Origin: Aureliella helgolandensis
Lineage (GTDB): Bacteria > Planctomycetota > Planctomycetia > Pirellulales > Pirellulaceae
DNA length: 64,000 nucleotides
Direction: 5' to 3'
Assembly: GCF_007752135.1 (NCBI RefSeq)
Contig: NZ_CP036298.1
Coordinates: forward strand, 2,232,001-2,296,000
Part shown: positions 41,453 to 50,515 of the stretch, one piece after another
How positions within the stretch are numbered: the stretch's first letter is position 1
Layout: every line of letters starts with the position of its first letter
Program-made: the position numbers and the translations under genes
Notes under the pieces: model-generated
Databases searched by the model: none
What the model was told of the DNA's origin: nothing
What the model saw: only the letters and a program-made list of their open reading frames with translations

Positions 41453-43330
41453 CTAAGGGCGTGAGCCATGGTCTTTGGAAATCGTCTCCGAATAAGCAAG
41501 TTCACCGGTGCGTCCATCGAAGTATTGCAGGATCACTTGCGGGTGGGGGTAGGCAACCGCGCGCGTGCCGCCCAACTTGGGAGGCATGTTGAAAACGTTA
41601 TTGACTTGGACGACGCAGTAGTACGGATAACAGCGGTCCAAGCGTGGGATGTCCTCTAAGATGTAGCTCGACCACCGAATGTCGCAACGTCTTGGCCCTG
41701 AATCGTACCATCCCGTTATGGGGCGGTCGTCCTCATCGAGTTTCGGGACGTGATTCACTGAATTGTGCGGACCACAACAAAACTCCCACACACGATCGGT
41801 AACTCGGATGGCAAAGCTGTTGTGAAGGTCACCGGTCATCACCATGACCGGTTTGTTGAGTTGATCCCAAAAGTCGACTAGCCCTTCTCGTTCATCGAGA
41901 AAAGCAACCCAAGCTTCCTCCTTGTTTCCCTCTTCGAACTCGAACCCACCGGCGCCGGAGTGTGGGATCATCATGGGGACACTCGATACGACAAAGAAGA
42001 AATCGGCATCGCTCTCCTGCATCGATTCCTCCAACCACTGGCGTTGATGTTTCCCTAGCATGGTCAAGCCAGGCTTGCTCGGGTTCTTCGTATCGTGCAT
42101 CTCGCGGTGAGAACGAGTGTCCAGCAGATAGAACTCACAATTCGCAACACGAAATTTCCCATAGCTTCGGCAGCCAATCGAATAGGCCGATTGGGTATCG
42201 GCAATCGCCGGTGTATGCAATTGCAAGGTGTGGGCATCGACCACTCGCACGATGTCATAGACTTTTGAGTTGACATCGCCACTGTCATCATCAAAACGCA
42301 TGTCATTGGCGCCTGCGTTGGGCGTTCCCCAGTGCACATGAAGATTCGCCATCTCTTGCAATGGAAGTTGCGTGAAGTCGGCTTGGTGGTCCACCAACAG
42401 GTCACTGCCTGCCGTTAACTGTGCGTTTCCGAAGTGGATCGGTGGCTGGAACTGGCGTGGGTTGGCCCATCCCAAATAGTCGTACCATGCTTGAGTTCCG
42501 ATATCGCGAAACACGGTTCTTCGATGCCTTCGTCCGGCAGAGCCAGCCCCCCAAATATCGTTGACAAGCTCATGGTCATCGAAGGTGAAATAGCTGGGAA
42601 TACGGCGATGCCACTTCATCAGCGGAACACCGCGTGACATGTAGAGTTTGTAATTCTCCCACACACCAACGATGGAAGGCATCACTTGGACGGCTGCGGG
42701 AGCTTGTTGAGCGGTCAGACGCTGATTGGCCAACCAGGCTTCCGGCGGCGTATCCCGTACCTCTTCATAGAGCCAGTCGCCGTTCATGATCGCAAAATCA
42801 ATGTCATCGGCGATCTCTCGATTCATGGTTTGGTAGAGCGGGAGGGCGTGTCCAATTCCATGCAAGGGGTTTTGGTTGGCACAGGAGCCAATCTCGAACT
42901 TGAAATTGAACAAGCCGCTAGGATTCAGCTGGGGATCGACTAGTTTGGCAGAATCGGGGAGGGTCGAAAAACGATTGACTCCTCCTTGAGGCGAACCATC
43001 GATGTACACCTGATAGTGGTATTCGGTATCGGCCTCCAGCGACGTCAGCGTTGCAATGCCGGTACAGTCATGATTCAGCGAGGTGCGGGCGGACTCTGCT
43101 GAGTGGGTCCATTTTCCCGGCTCGACACCGTATTGGACGGCAAAAGTGGTGGGGAGTGAGGTTCGCGCCCAAACTGTCATGCTATCATGAGATGCTCGAC
43201 CCAGGATTGGACCATGAGTCATGGTGGGGGGATCCTGCGCAAGCCCACAAGCGGCAACCATCTGGAGCACCAAGAAGCAGAGCTTTCCAGCATAGGAAAA
43301 AGGTCTTGCCTGGCTGTTGTTAGTAGGCAT
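41453..43330 (-). CDS. PhoD-like alkaline phosphatase
   Basis: A 625-residue exported protein with a signal region (LCFLVLQMVAACGLAQ). An N-terminal fibronectin-like PhoD domain has HGPILGRASHDSMTVWARTS and TEYHYQVYIDG. The metallophosphatase core follows: FEIGSCANQN, DFAIMNGDWLYE, FTFDDHELVNDIWGAG, LLDTRSHRE, and VMTGDLHNSF. PhoD enzymes are Ca/Fe-dependent phosphodiesterase/phosphomonoesterases acting on extracellular phosphate esters. The gene diverges from the sigma factor gene with a 146-base shared promoter region. Length is at the upper end of the family. Confidence 0.88.
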   Translation of the reverse strand: MPTNNSQARPFSYAGKLCFLVLQMVAACGLAQDPPTMTHGPILGRASHDSMTVWARTSLPTTFAVQYGVEPGKWTHSAESARTSLNHDCTGIATLTSLEADTEYHYQVYIDGSPQGGVNRFSTLPDSAKLVDPQLNPSGLFNFKFEIGSCANQNPLHGIGHALPLYQTMNREIADDIDFAIMNGDWLYEEVRDTPPEAWLANQRLTAQQAPAAVQVMPSIVGVWENYKLYMSRGVPLMKWHRRIPSYFTFDDHELVNDIWGAGSAGRRHRRTVFRDIGTQAWYDYLGWANPRQFQPPIHFGNAQLTAGSDLLVDHQADFTQLPLQEMANLHVHWGTPNAGANDMRFDDDSGDVNSKVYDIVRVVDAHTLQLHTPAIADTQSAYSIGCRSYGKFRVANCEFYLLDTRSHREMHDTKNPSKPGLTMLGKHQRQWLEESMQESDADFFFVVSSVPMMIPHSGAGGFEFEEGNKEEAWVAFLDEREGLVDFWDQLNKPVMVMTGDLHNSFAIRVTDRVWEFCCGPHNSVNHVPKLDEDDRPITGWYDSGPRRCDIRWSSYILEDIPRLDRCYPYYCVVQVNNVFNMPPKLGGTRAVAYPHPQVILQYFDGRTGELAYSETISKDHGSRP

Positions 43331-43476
43331 TGGTTAGTCGTTCCGCTCATTGGGAGGGGGGCTGCTTCGGTTTGTTCGCTTTTTTTCCGCTTAAGTTGCT
43401 TACTTTACCAAAACTGCAAGCGGTATTGGGAATAAAGGTTTAGCGGTAGTGGTCTAACTCCTGTAGGACTTGAGAT

Positions 43477-44229
43477 GTGAACAAACCTGAATTGAACCGT
43501 CCGGAGTCCGAGCCTCCTCAGCCTGGTGCTTTGGAACGCACCGATCCAGCTTCGTCCGGCCATGCGCGGCCAGAAATGTTGATCCCTGGAGCTCCCATGT
43601 TTGCCGACCCAGCACCGGCTGTCCTTGAATTGGCGGATGGAATCGAGGAGATGGCCACACTTGGGGCAAGCGATGGGGAAACAACCGAGGGGGGCCTGAG
43701 CGAGACGCAGCGTTTGGAGCGTACGGAAGGTCTGTTGGATGATCATTCGGACTCCGTTTACCGCTATGCCCTGCGTCTGTCGGGGTGTCCCGCGGCTGCG
43801 GAGGACATTGCTCAGGAGGTTTTTTTGCGAGCGTTTCGCGGGGTCCACCAACTCCAAGATCCTCGCGCGGCCAAGGGGTGGTTGCTGACAATTGCACGGA
43901 ATGAGTTTTTGCGGTGGTGCCGTAAACGCCCTGCGCAAGTCGTTGCGAACACCGAGTTGATGGAGGAACTGATCGATGGCAGTTCGGTCGGTGGCGAAGT
44001 GGAGCGTCAGGAATGGGTCCAAAGAGCGCTGGAGCAGTTGCCCGACGACAATCGGTTGGTGATGTTAATGTATTATTTTGAAGACTTTACTTATGCTGAA
44101 ATTGCCCAAAAATTGGCGATTCCGATTGGAACGGTGATGAGTCGCTTGAGTCGAGCAAAGCAAAATCTAAAACAGGCACTCGAGAGGCTGGAGCGGCCTT
44201 TTCAATCTCCCAAGGATGGTGAAGTATGA
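43477..44229 (+). CDS. ECF-type RNA polymerase sigma factor
   Basis: A 250-residue sigma-70 family protein starting at GTG. Region 2 is at about residues 84-155 (DSVYRYALRLSGCPAAAEDIA, QEVFLRAFRGV, ARNEFLRWCRKRP). Region 4 is at about 180-235 (LPDDNRLVMLMYYFEDFTY, then IAQKLAIPIGTVMSRLSRAK). The first ~83 residues are an acidic, Pro-rich extension not present in minimal ECF factors. Its stop overlaps the next gene's ATG by four bases, a common arrangement for sigma/anti-sigma pairs. Target genes cannot be read from the sequence. Confidence 0.9.
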   Translation: MNKPELNRPESEPPQPGALERTDPASSGHARPEMLIPGAPMFADPAPAVLELADGIEEMATLGASDGETTEGGLSETQRLERTEGLLDDHSDSVYRYALRLSGCPAAAEDIAQEVFLRAFRGVHQLQDPRAAKGWLLTIARNEFLRWCRKRPAQVVANTELMEELIDGSSVGGEVERQEWVQRALEQLPDDNRLVMLMYYFEDFTYAEIAQKLAIPIGTVMSRLSRAKQNLKQALERLERPFQSPKDGEV

Positions 44230-44999
44230 ACAATCGTGCGAGCAATTCCGACGATCCTCTCGATGTAGAAATTCGAGCGGCCTTGCATGAAGTGCAGGTT
44301 CCTCTGCAATTGAAAGAGCGGCTGCGCGCCGGTTTACGCAGGCGGTGCTCCGACATGCCTGAAATCCTCGATCTGCCAATGACGAGCGGCTCCCCGGATG
44401 CAGCGGCCTACGTCGTGTCTCCGGCGCATGGCCTGCATTCCTCAGCACCAATGCTGGATGCAGCAGCGAACGTTCCACAACTGGTGAAGCCTGCGAACCG
44501 GACGCGTCGCGTGTGGTTGAGTTTGGCTGTCGCGGCTGGAATTGGTGGCTTGTGGATGAGCCAGGTGCTACCCACCACAGGTCCCCCCACTCAACAGGAG
44601 CTGGCCGCGCGGTGCTCGGCGACGCTAGATAGACTCCTGGAATCGCCCAGCCCCTGGAGCACAGATCTGCTCCGCGAAATGCAGCGGTTGCAGCCCGTGT
44701 TCTCGCAACTGGAGCTGGAAGCGAATCGCATTCAACTTCTCGGCGGGCAATCGCTGGAGCTACCGAGTCCTTGGGGAGAGTGCACTGCCTGGAAGCTGTA
44801 TTCTCAGCGAACTGGGAAGGATTTGTACGTTCTGGAATTGTCCCCTACCGTCCCACCCGCAAAGCTGAGCGGGGCCTTGCAAGAGTTGCAAACCAGTGGC
44901 CAGTGGTCGATGGCGGCCATGCAATCTGCTGAGCAAGTCTTTGTGGTGGCCAGTCAGTTCAATGTAATGCGCTATCTACAAGCCGACGCGTTTGCGTAG
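44226..44999 (+). CDS. Single-pass membrane protein, probable anti-sigma partner
   Basis: A 257-residue protein translationally coupled to the ECF sigma gene. The N-terminal ~90 residues (DVEIRAALHEVQVPLQLKER, then LRAGLRRRC) are cytoplasmic and resemble the short helical start of some anti-sigma proteins, but without the zinc HxxxCxxC motif. One membrane helix follows (VWLSLAVAAGIGGLWMSQVL, about 97-116), then a periplasmic domain (LELSPTVPPAKLSGALQELQ). Anti-sigma function is inferred from coupling and topology; the family itself is not recognised. Confidence 0.65.
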   Translation: MNNRASNSDDPLDVEIRAALHEVQVPLQLKERLRAGLRRRCSDMPEILDLPMTSGSPDAAAYVVSPAHGLHSSAPMLDAAANVPQLVKPANRTRRVWLSLAVAAGIGGLWMSQVLPTTGPPTQQELAARCSATLDRLLESPSPWSTDLLREMQRLQPVFSQLELEANRIQLLGGQSLELPSPWGECTAWKLYSQRTGKDLYVLELSPTVPPAKLSGALQELQTSGQWSMAAMQSAEQVFVVASQFNVMRYLQADAFA

Positions 45000-45461
45000 A
45001 ACAATACCCAGCGAGAACCGCGAGAAGGCATTCCTTGCCGTGCGCTCTACCCGCGCGCATCATGTCGACGTCACGTATAGCGCGAAAATCGGACAGCGGA
45101 CCGCTTGTTAGACGCAGGCAATCTGGACCTGCCGATGCTACGTACTTTTTGCAAAGCGATTGCTGGCTTGCTGTCCAGGTGGCTGCTTGAGTCGCGTGGC
45201 TGGGGTAGTCACCAGTCCTTGCTCTGCCGGAATAGTAACCCGCCGCGTCAGCAAGGATAGGTGGTCGCCACTACAGGGCGATTAGGGACGCTACCTTCAC
45301 GCTAAAACTCAAGACGCTATTAAATCAACAGCCCGGTAAGCAAGCGAGAGTGGTTTCTGCGCCAGGGAAGTTAGGGGGGCAGCCTTACGGCATAACGGAA
45401 TCGGCTACTTAAACGACATCCCGTTACACGTCCGCGTTCGATTGGGCGGGGGAGTCACCGT
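45000..45461. other. Intergenic region between converging genes
   Basis: 462 bases at the convergence of the anti-sigma-like gene and the membrane-protein gene. I see no gene, tRNA or unambiguous terminator hairpin. Confidence 0.4.
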
Positions 45462-46943
45462 CTAGCTGCGTGGCTTCGGTTGCTTGGATGCCAGGGAGAG
45501 CCAGCCACCCTTAACCATATTGGTCGCAATCCGGTCGTCCAGATTGGGGCGAAAAATGGTGAGCAGGACGAACGGGAGGAACCAGGCCATGAAAAGGCCC
45601 CCGCCATTGCCGTGCCAGAACTGGGCGGCCAGCATCACTGCCGCCGTGCCGCACATGAGCGTTCCCAAATTCTTCAGCGACGGCCAGAACACGAACGAGA
45701 GGCTCAGGAGGATAAAGCCTACCAATACGGGCAAGCGAAATGCCGGCTGAATCCCACCAGCGCCCCAAATGCCTTCAAGTCGCTCCATGCGAGGCACCCA
45801 CAGACCAAACATTTCGCGAAAGTGGTCGAAAAAGTTTTCAAAGCCTTGCAGGAGCAGGAGTCCAGCCATCACGAGGAGACTGGTGCACACGCCGACGAGC
45901 AGTCCCGTCAGCCCGCGGTGCCAGTAAAAGCTGATCCATAGGGGAAGCAGGAATAGGGGGTAGTAGACCAAGCCCGAGGCGGCCCCTAGCAGGATCCCTG
46001 CCAGCAAGGGTTGGCGATAGGCGAGCATGGCTAGCACGAGGAGGGCGGCTGGCATGGCGTGTTGCAGGTTACCTGTCATCTGCGCCGAATAGGGCAACAG
46101 CAGGTACATCACCGCACAGCCAATTCCCGTTTGCACGTTATCAAAATGCCAATAGCCGATGCCAATGATGCCCAGCACGATGGCCATGTTCGAGAAGATC
46201 GCTAGGGTCCGGGCGAGATTGGGGAGCCAGCGTTTAGTCGATGGTGGTGCCTCCACCTCGCGGCTGGCTTCGAATTCCTGTTCGCTGGGGGTGGTGGGTA
46301 GTTCCGGAACCATGTTGAGCATTGCATAGCCGGGGCCAAGGCTGGGGCCGCGTACACGCAATTCACGGGGGGAACTGGTAATCACGTTCGACATCAGGAA
46401 CAAGAACAGCGAAATCCCAATGAAGCTCAATCCACCGATCGAGAGGTTGGGAACGAGCAGGGGACGCCGCACCAATAGGGGGTCGAGCAGCATGCGCAGG
46501 GTGAGCAATGCGCAGGCGATCAGCAGTGCCACAAAGCCGTAGAATTCCAAATTGTGCGCGGTGCGGCGACGCTGCTCGGCGTTTGCGGAAACGGCCGCCT
46601 GTTCTGTGGAACTGGCCTGTTTCTCGGCGATCGTGAAACTCGGAGCCGGGCGTGCTGCGACCGCTTCGGTTTTCTCGTCGAGCTCATGTTCGCTGCTGGC
46701 CAGCGTTTCCAATGCGCTCGCTTCAAAGTTGGTGACGCGCATCTGCCGACCTTCGTAGACCATCATCAGGCCTGGTGCGAGCAGTACCAGCAGAGCGATA
46801 TCCAAATTCCGAATGCTGAAAAAGCGATGGAATACGAAATAGATGCTCAGCAACAAAAACGTAGCCAGGAAAACCCAAGTAGCTGGTTCTGGTCGCTGGT
46901 AATAAAGTAGGAGGTGGCTCATAGGAGATGCAGCGGCAAGCAA
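45462..46943 (-). CDS. Multi-pass membrane protein of unknown function
   Basis: A 493-residue integral membrane protein with roughly ten or more hydrophobic segments (WVFLATFLLLSIYFVFHRFF; LDIALLVLLAPGLMMVYEG; FVALLIACALLTLRMLLDPL; and many in the C-terminal half such as LLVGVCTSLLVMAGLLLL). A ~70-residue hydrophilic, Ala/Glu/Thr-rich loop separates helices two and three. The C-terminal layout resembles GT-C-type or polysaccharide-related membrane proteins, but I see no catalytic motif. An ATG seven codons in (MSHLLLYYQ) is an alternative start. Function not assigned. Confidence 0.75.
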   Translation of the reverse strand: MLAAASPMSHLLLYYQRPEPATWVFLATFLLLSIYFVFHRFFSIRNLDIALLVLLAPGLMMVYEGRQMRVTNFEASALETLASSEHELDEKTEAVAARPAPSFTIAEKQASSTEQAAVSANAEQRRRTAHNLEFYGFVALLIACALLTLRMLLDPLLVRRPLLVPNLSIGGLSFIGISLFLFLMSNVITSSPRELRVRGPSLGPGYAMLNMVPELPTTPSEQEFEASREVEAPPSTKRWLPNLARTLAIFSNMAIVLGIIGIGYWHFDNVQTGIGCAVMYLLLPYSAQMTGNLQHAMPAALLVLAMLAYRQPLLAGILLGAASGLVYYPLFLLPLWISFYWHRGLTGLLVGVCTSLLVMAGLLLLQGFENFFDHFREMFGLWVPRMERLEGIWGAGGIQPAFRLPVLVGFILLSLSFVFWPSLKNLGTLMCGTAAVMLAAQFWHGNGGGLFMAWFLPFVLLTIFRPNLDDRIATNMVKGGWLSLASKQPKPRS

Positions 46944-47682
46944 CTCATCTTATAAGGGTATCCCGCATGTCTGAAGAAACTTCCAGACCCTATCCGGCAG
47001 CAAATTTAACGAGGCTGAGCGCAATAAAAAGGACCGCTGGGTTTGCTGCCCAAATGGCGGAAACCTACAGGATAGGCTTACAGCACTCTAATGCAAGGTC
47101 GGGCAGACGTCCTTCTGGACTGAATCCTCGCGTACAATGTCAAAATGTAACGATTTGCGAAGTATCTGAGCGGTTGATGGATCGTTGCGGAGTGGGCAAT
47201 TTGCTGCTCTCTCAGTGCCGCACCTCGGGAGCGGCCGGACACCCAGGTCGCCGGTGAGGGAGGTTTCCGGATGCCTGACATTCAACAAAAAAAGTCCGAT
47301 GGATACAAGATACTTGCGTAAATCCTGGCTATGATGGGTTCCGTTGGTACAATCCGCCCCCTTACCCAGCCGTCTGAATACTTTAAAACGTGCTTCCAAT
47401 TTGCTAGATTGGGGCGAGTCGTGCCTTCCCCGACATCGATTCGATCGCTGCTCTCCCGAACTTGACCTTACTAAAAGCGAGGTCCCGATCCAATCTACTG
47501 ATGTGGGGTGAGTCGATGGATGCCCTGTTGTGATTGGCTGCATCAGACACTGCAACGGGGAGACGACTTGTCACTTGATTAGAGAGTTGAGGGGGAATGG
47601 ATGTTTCCCCGCACTTTCCCCTTTTCCCCAATCGGCTGCGCCAGCACCTCGCAGACTCTTTCCCCTAGGATGACCCACCCTC
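46944..47682. other. Intergenic region upstream of the PVC-type operon
   Basis: 739 bases between divergent genes. Frames on the minus strand here lack ribosome sites and protein-like composition, so I call no gene. It presumably holds the promoters of the membrane-protein gene and of the dehydrogenase operon. Confidence 0.4.
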
Positions 47683-50382
47683 ATGATACGGCATGCACAC
47701 TTAGGACACTTTGGGATAGCAATGTTCGCTGTCTGGATGTCGCTTGCAAACTGCGAGGCGGCAACACTTGAGCTTGAACAGGGCGATCATATCTGTTTGG
47801 TTGGCAACGCGTTGGGCGAAGGCCTGCAGCATCACAACGCATGGGAAACGCTGCTGCATCACCAATTCCATGACAAGCAATTGACCGTTCGCAACCTCTG
47901 CTTTCCAGGGGACGAAGTGGTCACGCGAATACGATCGATGAACTTCGGAACTCCGGAGCAGCATCTCAAGCACAGCGGCGCATCGGTCATCCTATACTTC
48001 TTCGGCTTCAATGAATCTTTTGCAGGAGAAGCGGGACTAGCTCAGTTCAGTGAAGATCTGCGCGGCATGGTGGAAAACACGCTGGCCGAGGATTTCAGTG
48101 GGCGGGGGGCGCCTCGAATCGTGCTCGTTTCTCCCATAGCCTTCGAAAACACCGGGGACCGAAACCTGCCGACTGGTGAGTCGGAAAATGTGCAGCTAGC
48201 TGCCTATAGCCAAGCCATGGAACGAGTTGCCAAGGTTGCCGGAGTCGGTTTTGTAGACCTCTTCACCCCCACCAAGCAGCTCTTCGCGAACACTGACACT
48301 CGCCTTACGCTCAATGGAGTGCACCTGAACGATGCCGGCTACGAAGCTCTAGCTGACATTCTGATGGAGGGCCTGTTTCAAACCGGAAGTGGTGATCTTG
48401 CTGAGTTAAAATTGGAAAGGCTCCAAGCGGAAATCGATGACAAAAACTTTCACTGGTGGCATCGCTACCGCGCCGTCAACGGGTATTCCATCTATGGTGC
48501 CCGCGGTTCTGCTGGGAATGATGGAACCTACAACAACACCGATGTAATGGAACGCGAGCGTGCCATCTTGGACCAGATGACTGCCATCCGCGACCAACGT
48601 ATTTGGGCATTGGCGAGTGGAGAAACGGTCTCCGAACATGCCGATGACTCCCAGACTCTACCTTTTATTGAGCCGCGGACCAACGTCGGAGGACCTGACG
48701 ACAAGCAGGCCAAGGCTGGAAAGCTCGGCACACTGGACTACCTGAACGCCGCCGAGCAACAAAAGTTGTTTAAGCTAGCCGATGGCTACCAAATTCAACT
48801 TGTCGCTTCCGAAGAGCAATTTCCCGAACTGGCCAATCCCGTCGCGCTCGATTTTGACAATCAGGGGCGTCTGTGGGTTGCCACGATGGAGTCGTATCCC
48901 CACTGGAAACCGAAGTCCGTCCTCAACGACAAACTCCTAATTTTGGAAGACAATAATCAGGATGGGACCGCCGATGTGTGCAAGGTCTTTGCTGATGGGC
49001 TGCACCAACCGACCGGTTTTGAGATCGGGCGCGGCGGGGTGTTTGTTGCCCAACAACCCGACATCTTGTTCCTGCAAGACACCGATGGTGACGACCAAGA
49101 AGATACCCGCGTGCGGAGACTCGTCGGCTTTGATACGGCCGATTCTCACCATGGTATCTCTGCCTTTACCTGGGGGCCTGGCGGTAATCTGTACTTCAAC
49201 GAGGGAACGTTCAAGTTCTCACAAGTTGAAAGCCCCTATGGTCTGACACGCTTGGCCGAAGCTGGAGTTTGGAAGTACGATCCACGGACCGAGAAGTTCG
49301 GAGTTCACTCGTCAGTGGCTTTTGCCAATCCTTGGGGACACGTATTCGACCGCTGGGGGCAAGACTTCATCGCCGACGCCTCACCGGGGTTCAGCTACTG
49401 GGCGGCTCCCATTTCCGGGCATATTGAGTATCCAGCTAAGCACCCTGGCGGTTCGCAGCATCGACGCGTGGCCGAATGGACTGGCGGAGACCCCAAGTTT
49501 AGCTTAACCACTTTCTACCCTAAACGCACACGCCCTTCGGCGGGAGCGGAACTCGTCTCAAGCAGTCATTTCCCACCCGATGTGCAAGGCAATTTCTTGC
49601 TTACCAATTGCATCGGTGATCGAGCCGTCCTGAGTCACAAAGTCTTTGACGACGGCTCTGCGATCAAGGGAGAAGAAGTCTCGCCGCTGGTCTATTGCGA
49701 AGATGGTAACTTTCGACCGGTCGATGTTCAATTCGCTCCCGATGGCTCTCTGTATATCGTCGATTGGCACAATGCCCTGATCGGCCACTTGCAGCACAAC
49801 CTTCGCGATCCCAATCGAGATCACAGCCACGGCCGCATCTGGCGGGTTACCTACACCGGTCGTCCACTTGTGGAAGTTCCGCAAATCGAAGGTGCCCCAA
49901 TTGCCAGCTTGCTCGAAGGACTCAAGACTTACGAAGACCGCATTCGCTACAATGTTCGCCGAGAATTGGCAAACCGCGATAGCGATGAAGTCGTGGCAGC
50001 CACCTCCAAGTGGATCGCTGGACTTGATCCCCAAGAGGCTGAGTATGAGCACCATCTGCTGGAGGCACTGTGGGCTTTCCAAACTCAAAATGTTGTGAAT
50101 GTCGAACTGCTGAATAAACTGCTCAATGCGGAAGACTTCCGAGCTCGGGCCGCAGCGGTACGCGTTCTATCTTTCTGGCTCGATCAAGTTGACAACCCGC
50201 TCGAATTGCTACGGGCACGCGTCGCAGATGCCAATCCACGCGTTCGCTTGGAAGCGGTACGGGCGCTGAGCTTTCTGCAAGGGGACGAGGCCATCGAAGT
50301 TGCTCTGGATGTACTCAGCTACGACATGGATGAATTCCTGCAGTACACGCTCGACGAGACCATGCGAGTCCTGGAGCAGTAG
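47683..50382 (+). CDS. GDSL/SGNH-PVC-type membrane-bound dehydrogenase fusion
   Basis: An 899-residue exported protein. A signal peptide (LGHFGIAMFAVWMSLANCEA) precedes an SGNH-like domain, about 25-235 (ICLVGNALGEGLQHH, LYFFGFNESFAG, VHLNDAGYEALADIL), where the usual GDS serine appears as Gly-Asn-Ala, suggesting loss of hydrolase activity. From about 365 the planctomycete PVC-type dehydrogenase domain begins (YQIQLVASEEQFPELANPVA, DNQGRLWVATMESYPHW, GFDTADSHHGISAFTWGPGG), a beta-propeller of the PQQ/NHL kind. HEAT-like helices close the protein. Periplasmic oxidation of sugars or alcohols is the expected role; substrate unknown. Confidence 0.85.
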   Translation: MIRHAHLGHFGIAMFAVWMSLANCEAATLELEQGDHICLVGNALGEGLQHHNAWETLLHHQFHDKQLTVRNLCFPGDEVVTRIRSMNFGTPEQHLKHSGASVILYFFGFNESFAGEAGLAQFSEDLRGMVENTLAEDFSGRGAPRIVLVSPIAFENTGDRNLPTGESENVQLAAYSQAMERVAKVAGVGFVDLFTPTKQLFANTDTRLTLNGVHLNDAGYEALADILMEGLFQTGSGDLAELKLERLQAEIDDKNFHWWHRYRAVNGYSIYGARGSAGNDGTYNNTDVMERERAILDQMTAIRDQRIWALASGETVSEHADDSQTLPFIEPRTNVGGPDDKQAKAGKLGTLDYLNAAEQQKLFKLADGYQIQLVASEEQFPELANPVALDFDNQGRLWVATMESYPHWKPKSVLNDKLLILEDNNQDGTADVCKVFADGLHQPTGFEIGRGGVFVAQQPDILFLQDTDGDDQEDTRVRRLVGFDTADSHHGISAFTWGPGGNLYFNEGTFKFSQVESPYGLTRLAEAGVWKYDPRTEKFGVHSSVAFANPWGHVFDRWGQDFIADASPGFSYWAAPISGHIEYPAKHPGGSQHRRVAEWTGGDPKFSLTTFYPKRTRPSAGAELVSSSHFPPDVQGNFLLTNCIGDRAVLSHKVFDDGSAIKGEEVSPLVYCEDGNFRPVDVQFAPDGSLYIVDWHNALIGHLQHNLRDPNRDHSHGRIWRVTYTGRPLVEVPQIEGAPIASLLEGLKTYEDRIRYNVRRELANRDSDEVVAATSKWIAGLDPQEAEYEHHLLEALWAFQTQNVVNVELLNKLLNAEDFRARAAAVRVLSFWLDQVDNPLELLRARVADANPRVRLEAVRALSFLQGDEAIEVALDVLSYDMDEFLQYTLDETMRVLEQ

Positions 50383-50515
50383 GTCAGTCTCTGGTTGATT
50401 TCTGAAGATGGGAATACTAGCGAGTGGAGGTTTCTGTGAGAGCAGGCCTCGACTCGCTTTGGGATCGATGTTCCCTCCCCATGCTATCTTCCTGTAACGA
50501 AGTATTCCGAAAGTT

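Noticed and set aside
47088-47555. 155-codon minus-strand frame upstream of the PVC dehydrogenase
   Set aside because: Composition rich in Arg/Ser/His without hydrophobic core, no ribosome site; likely chance.
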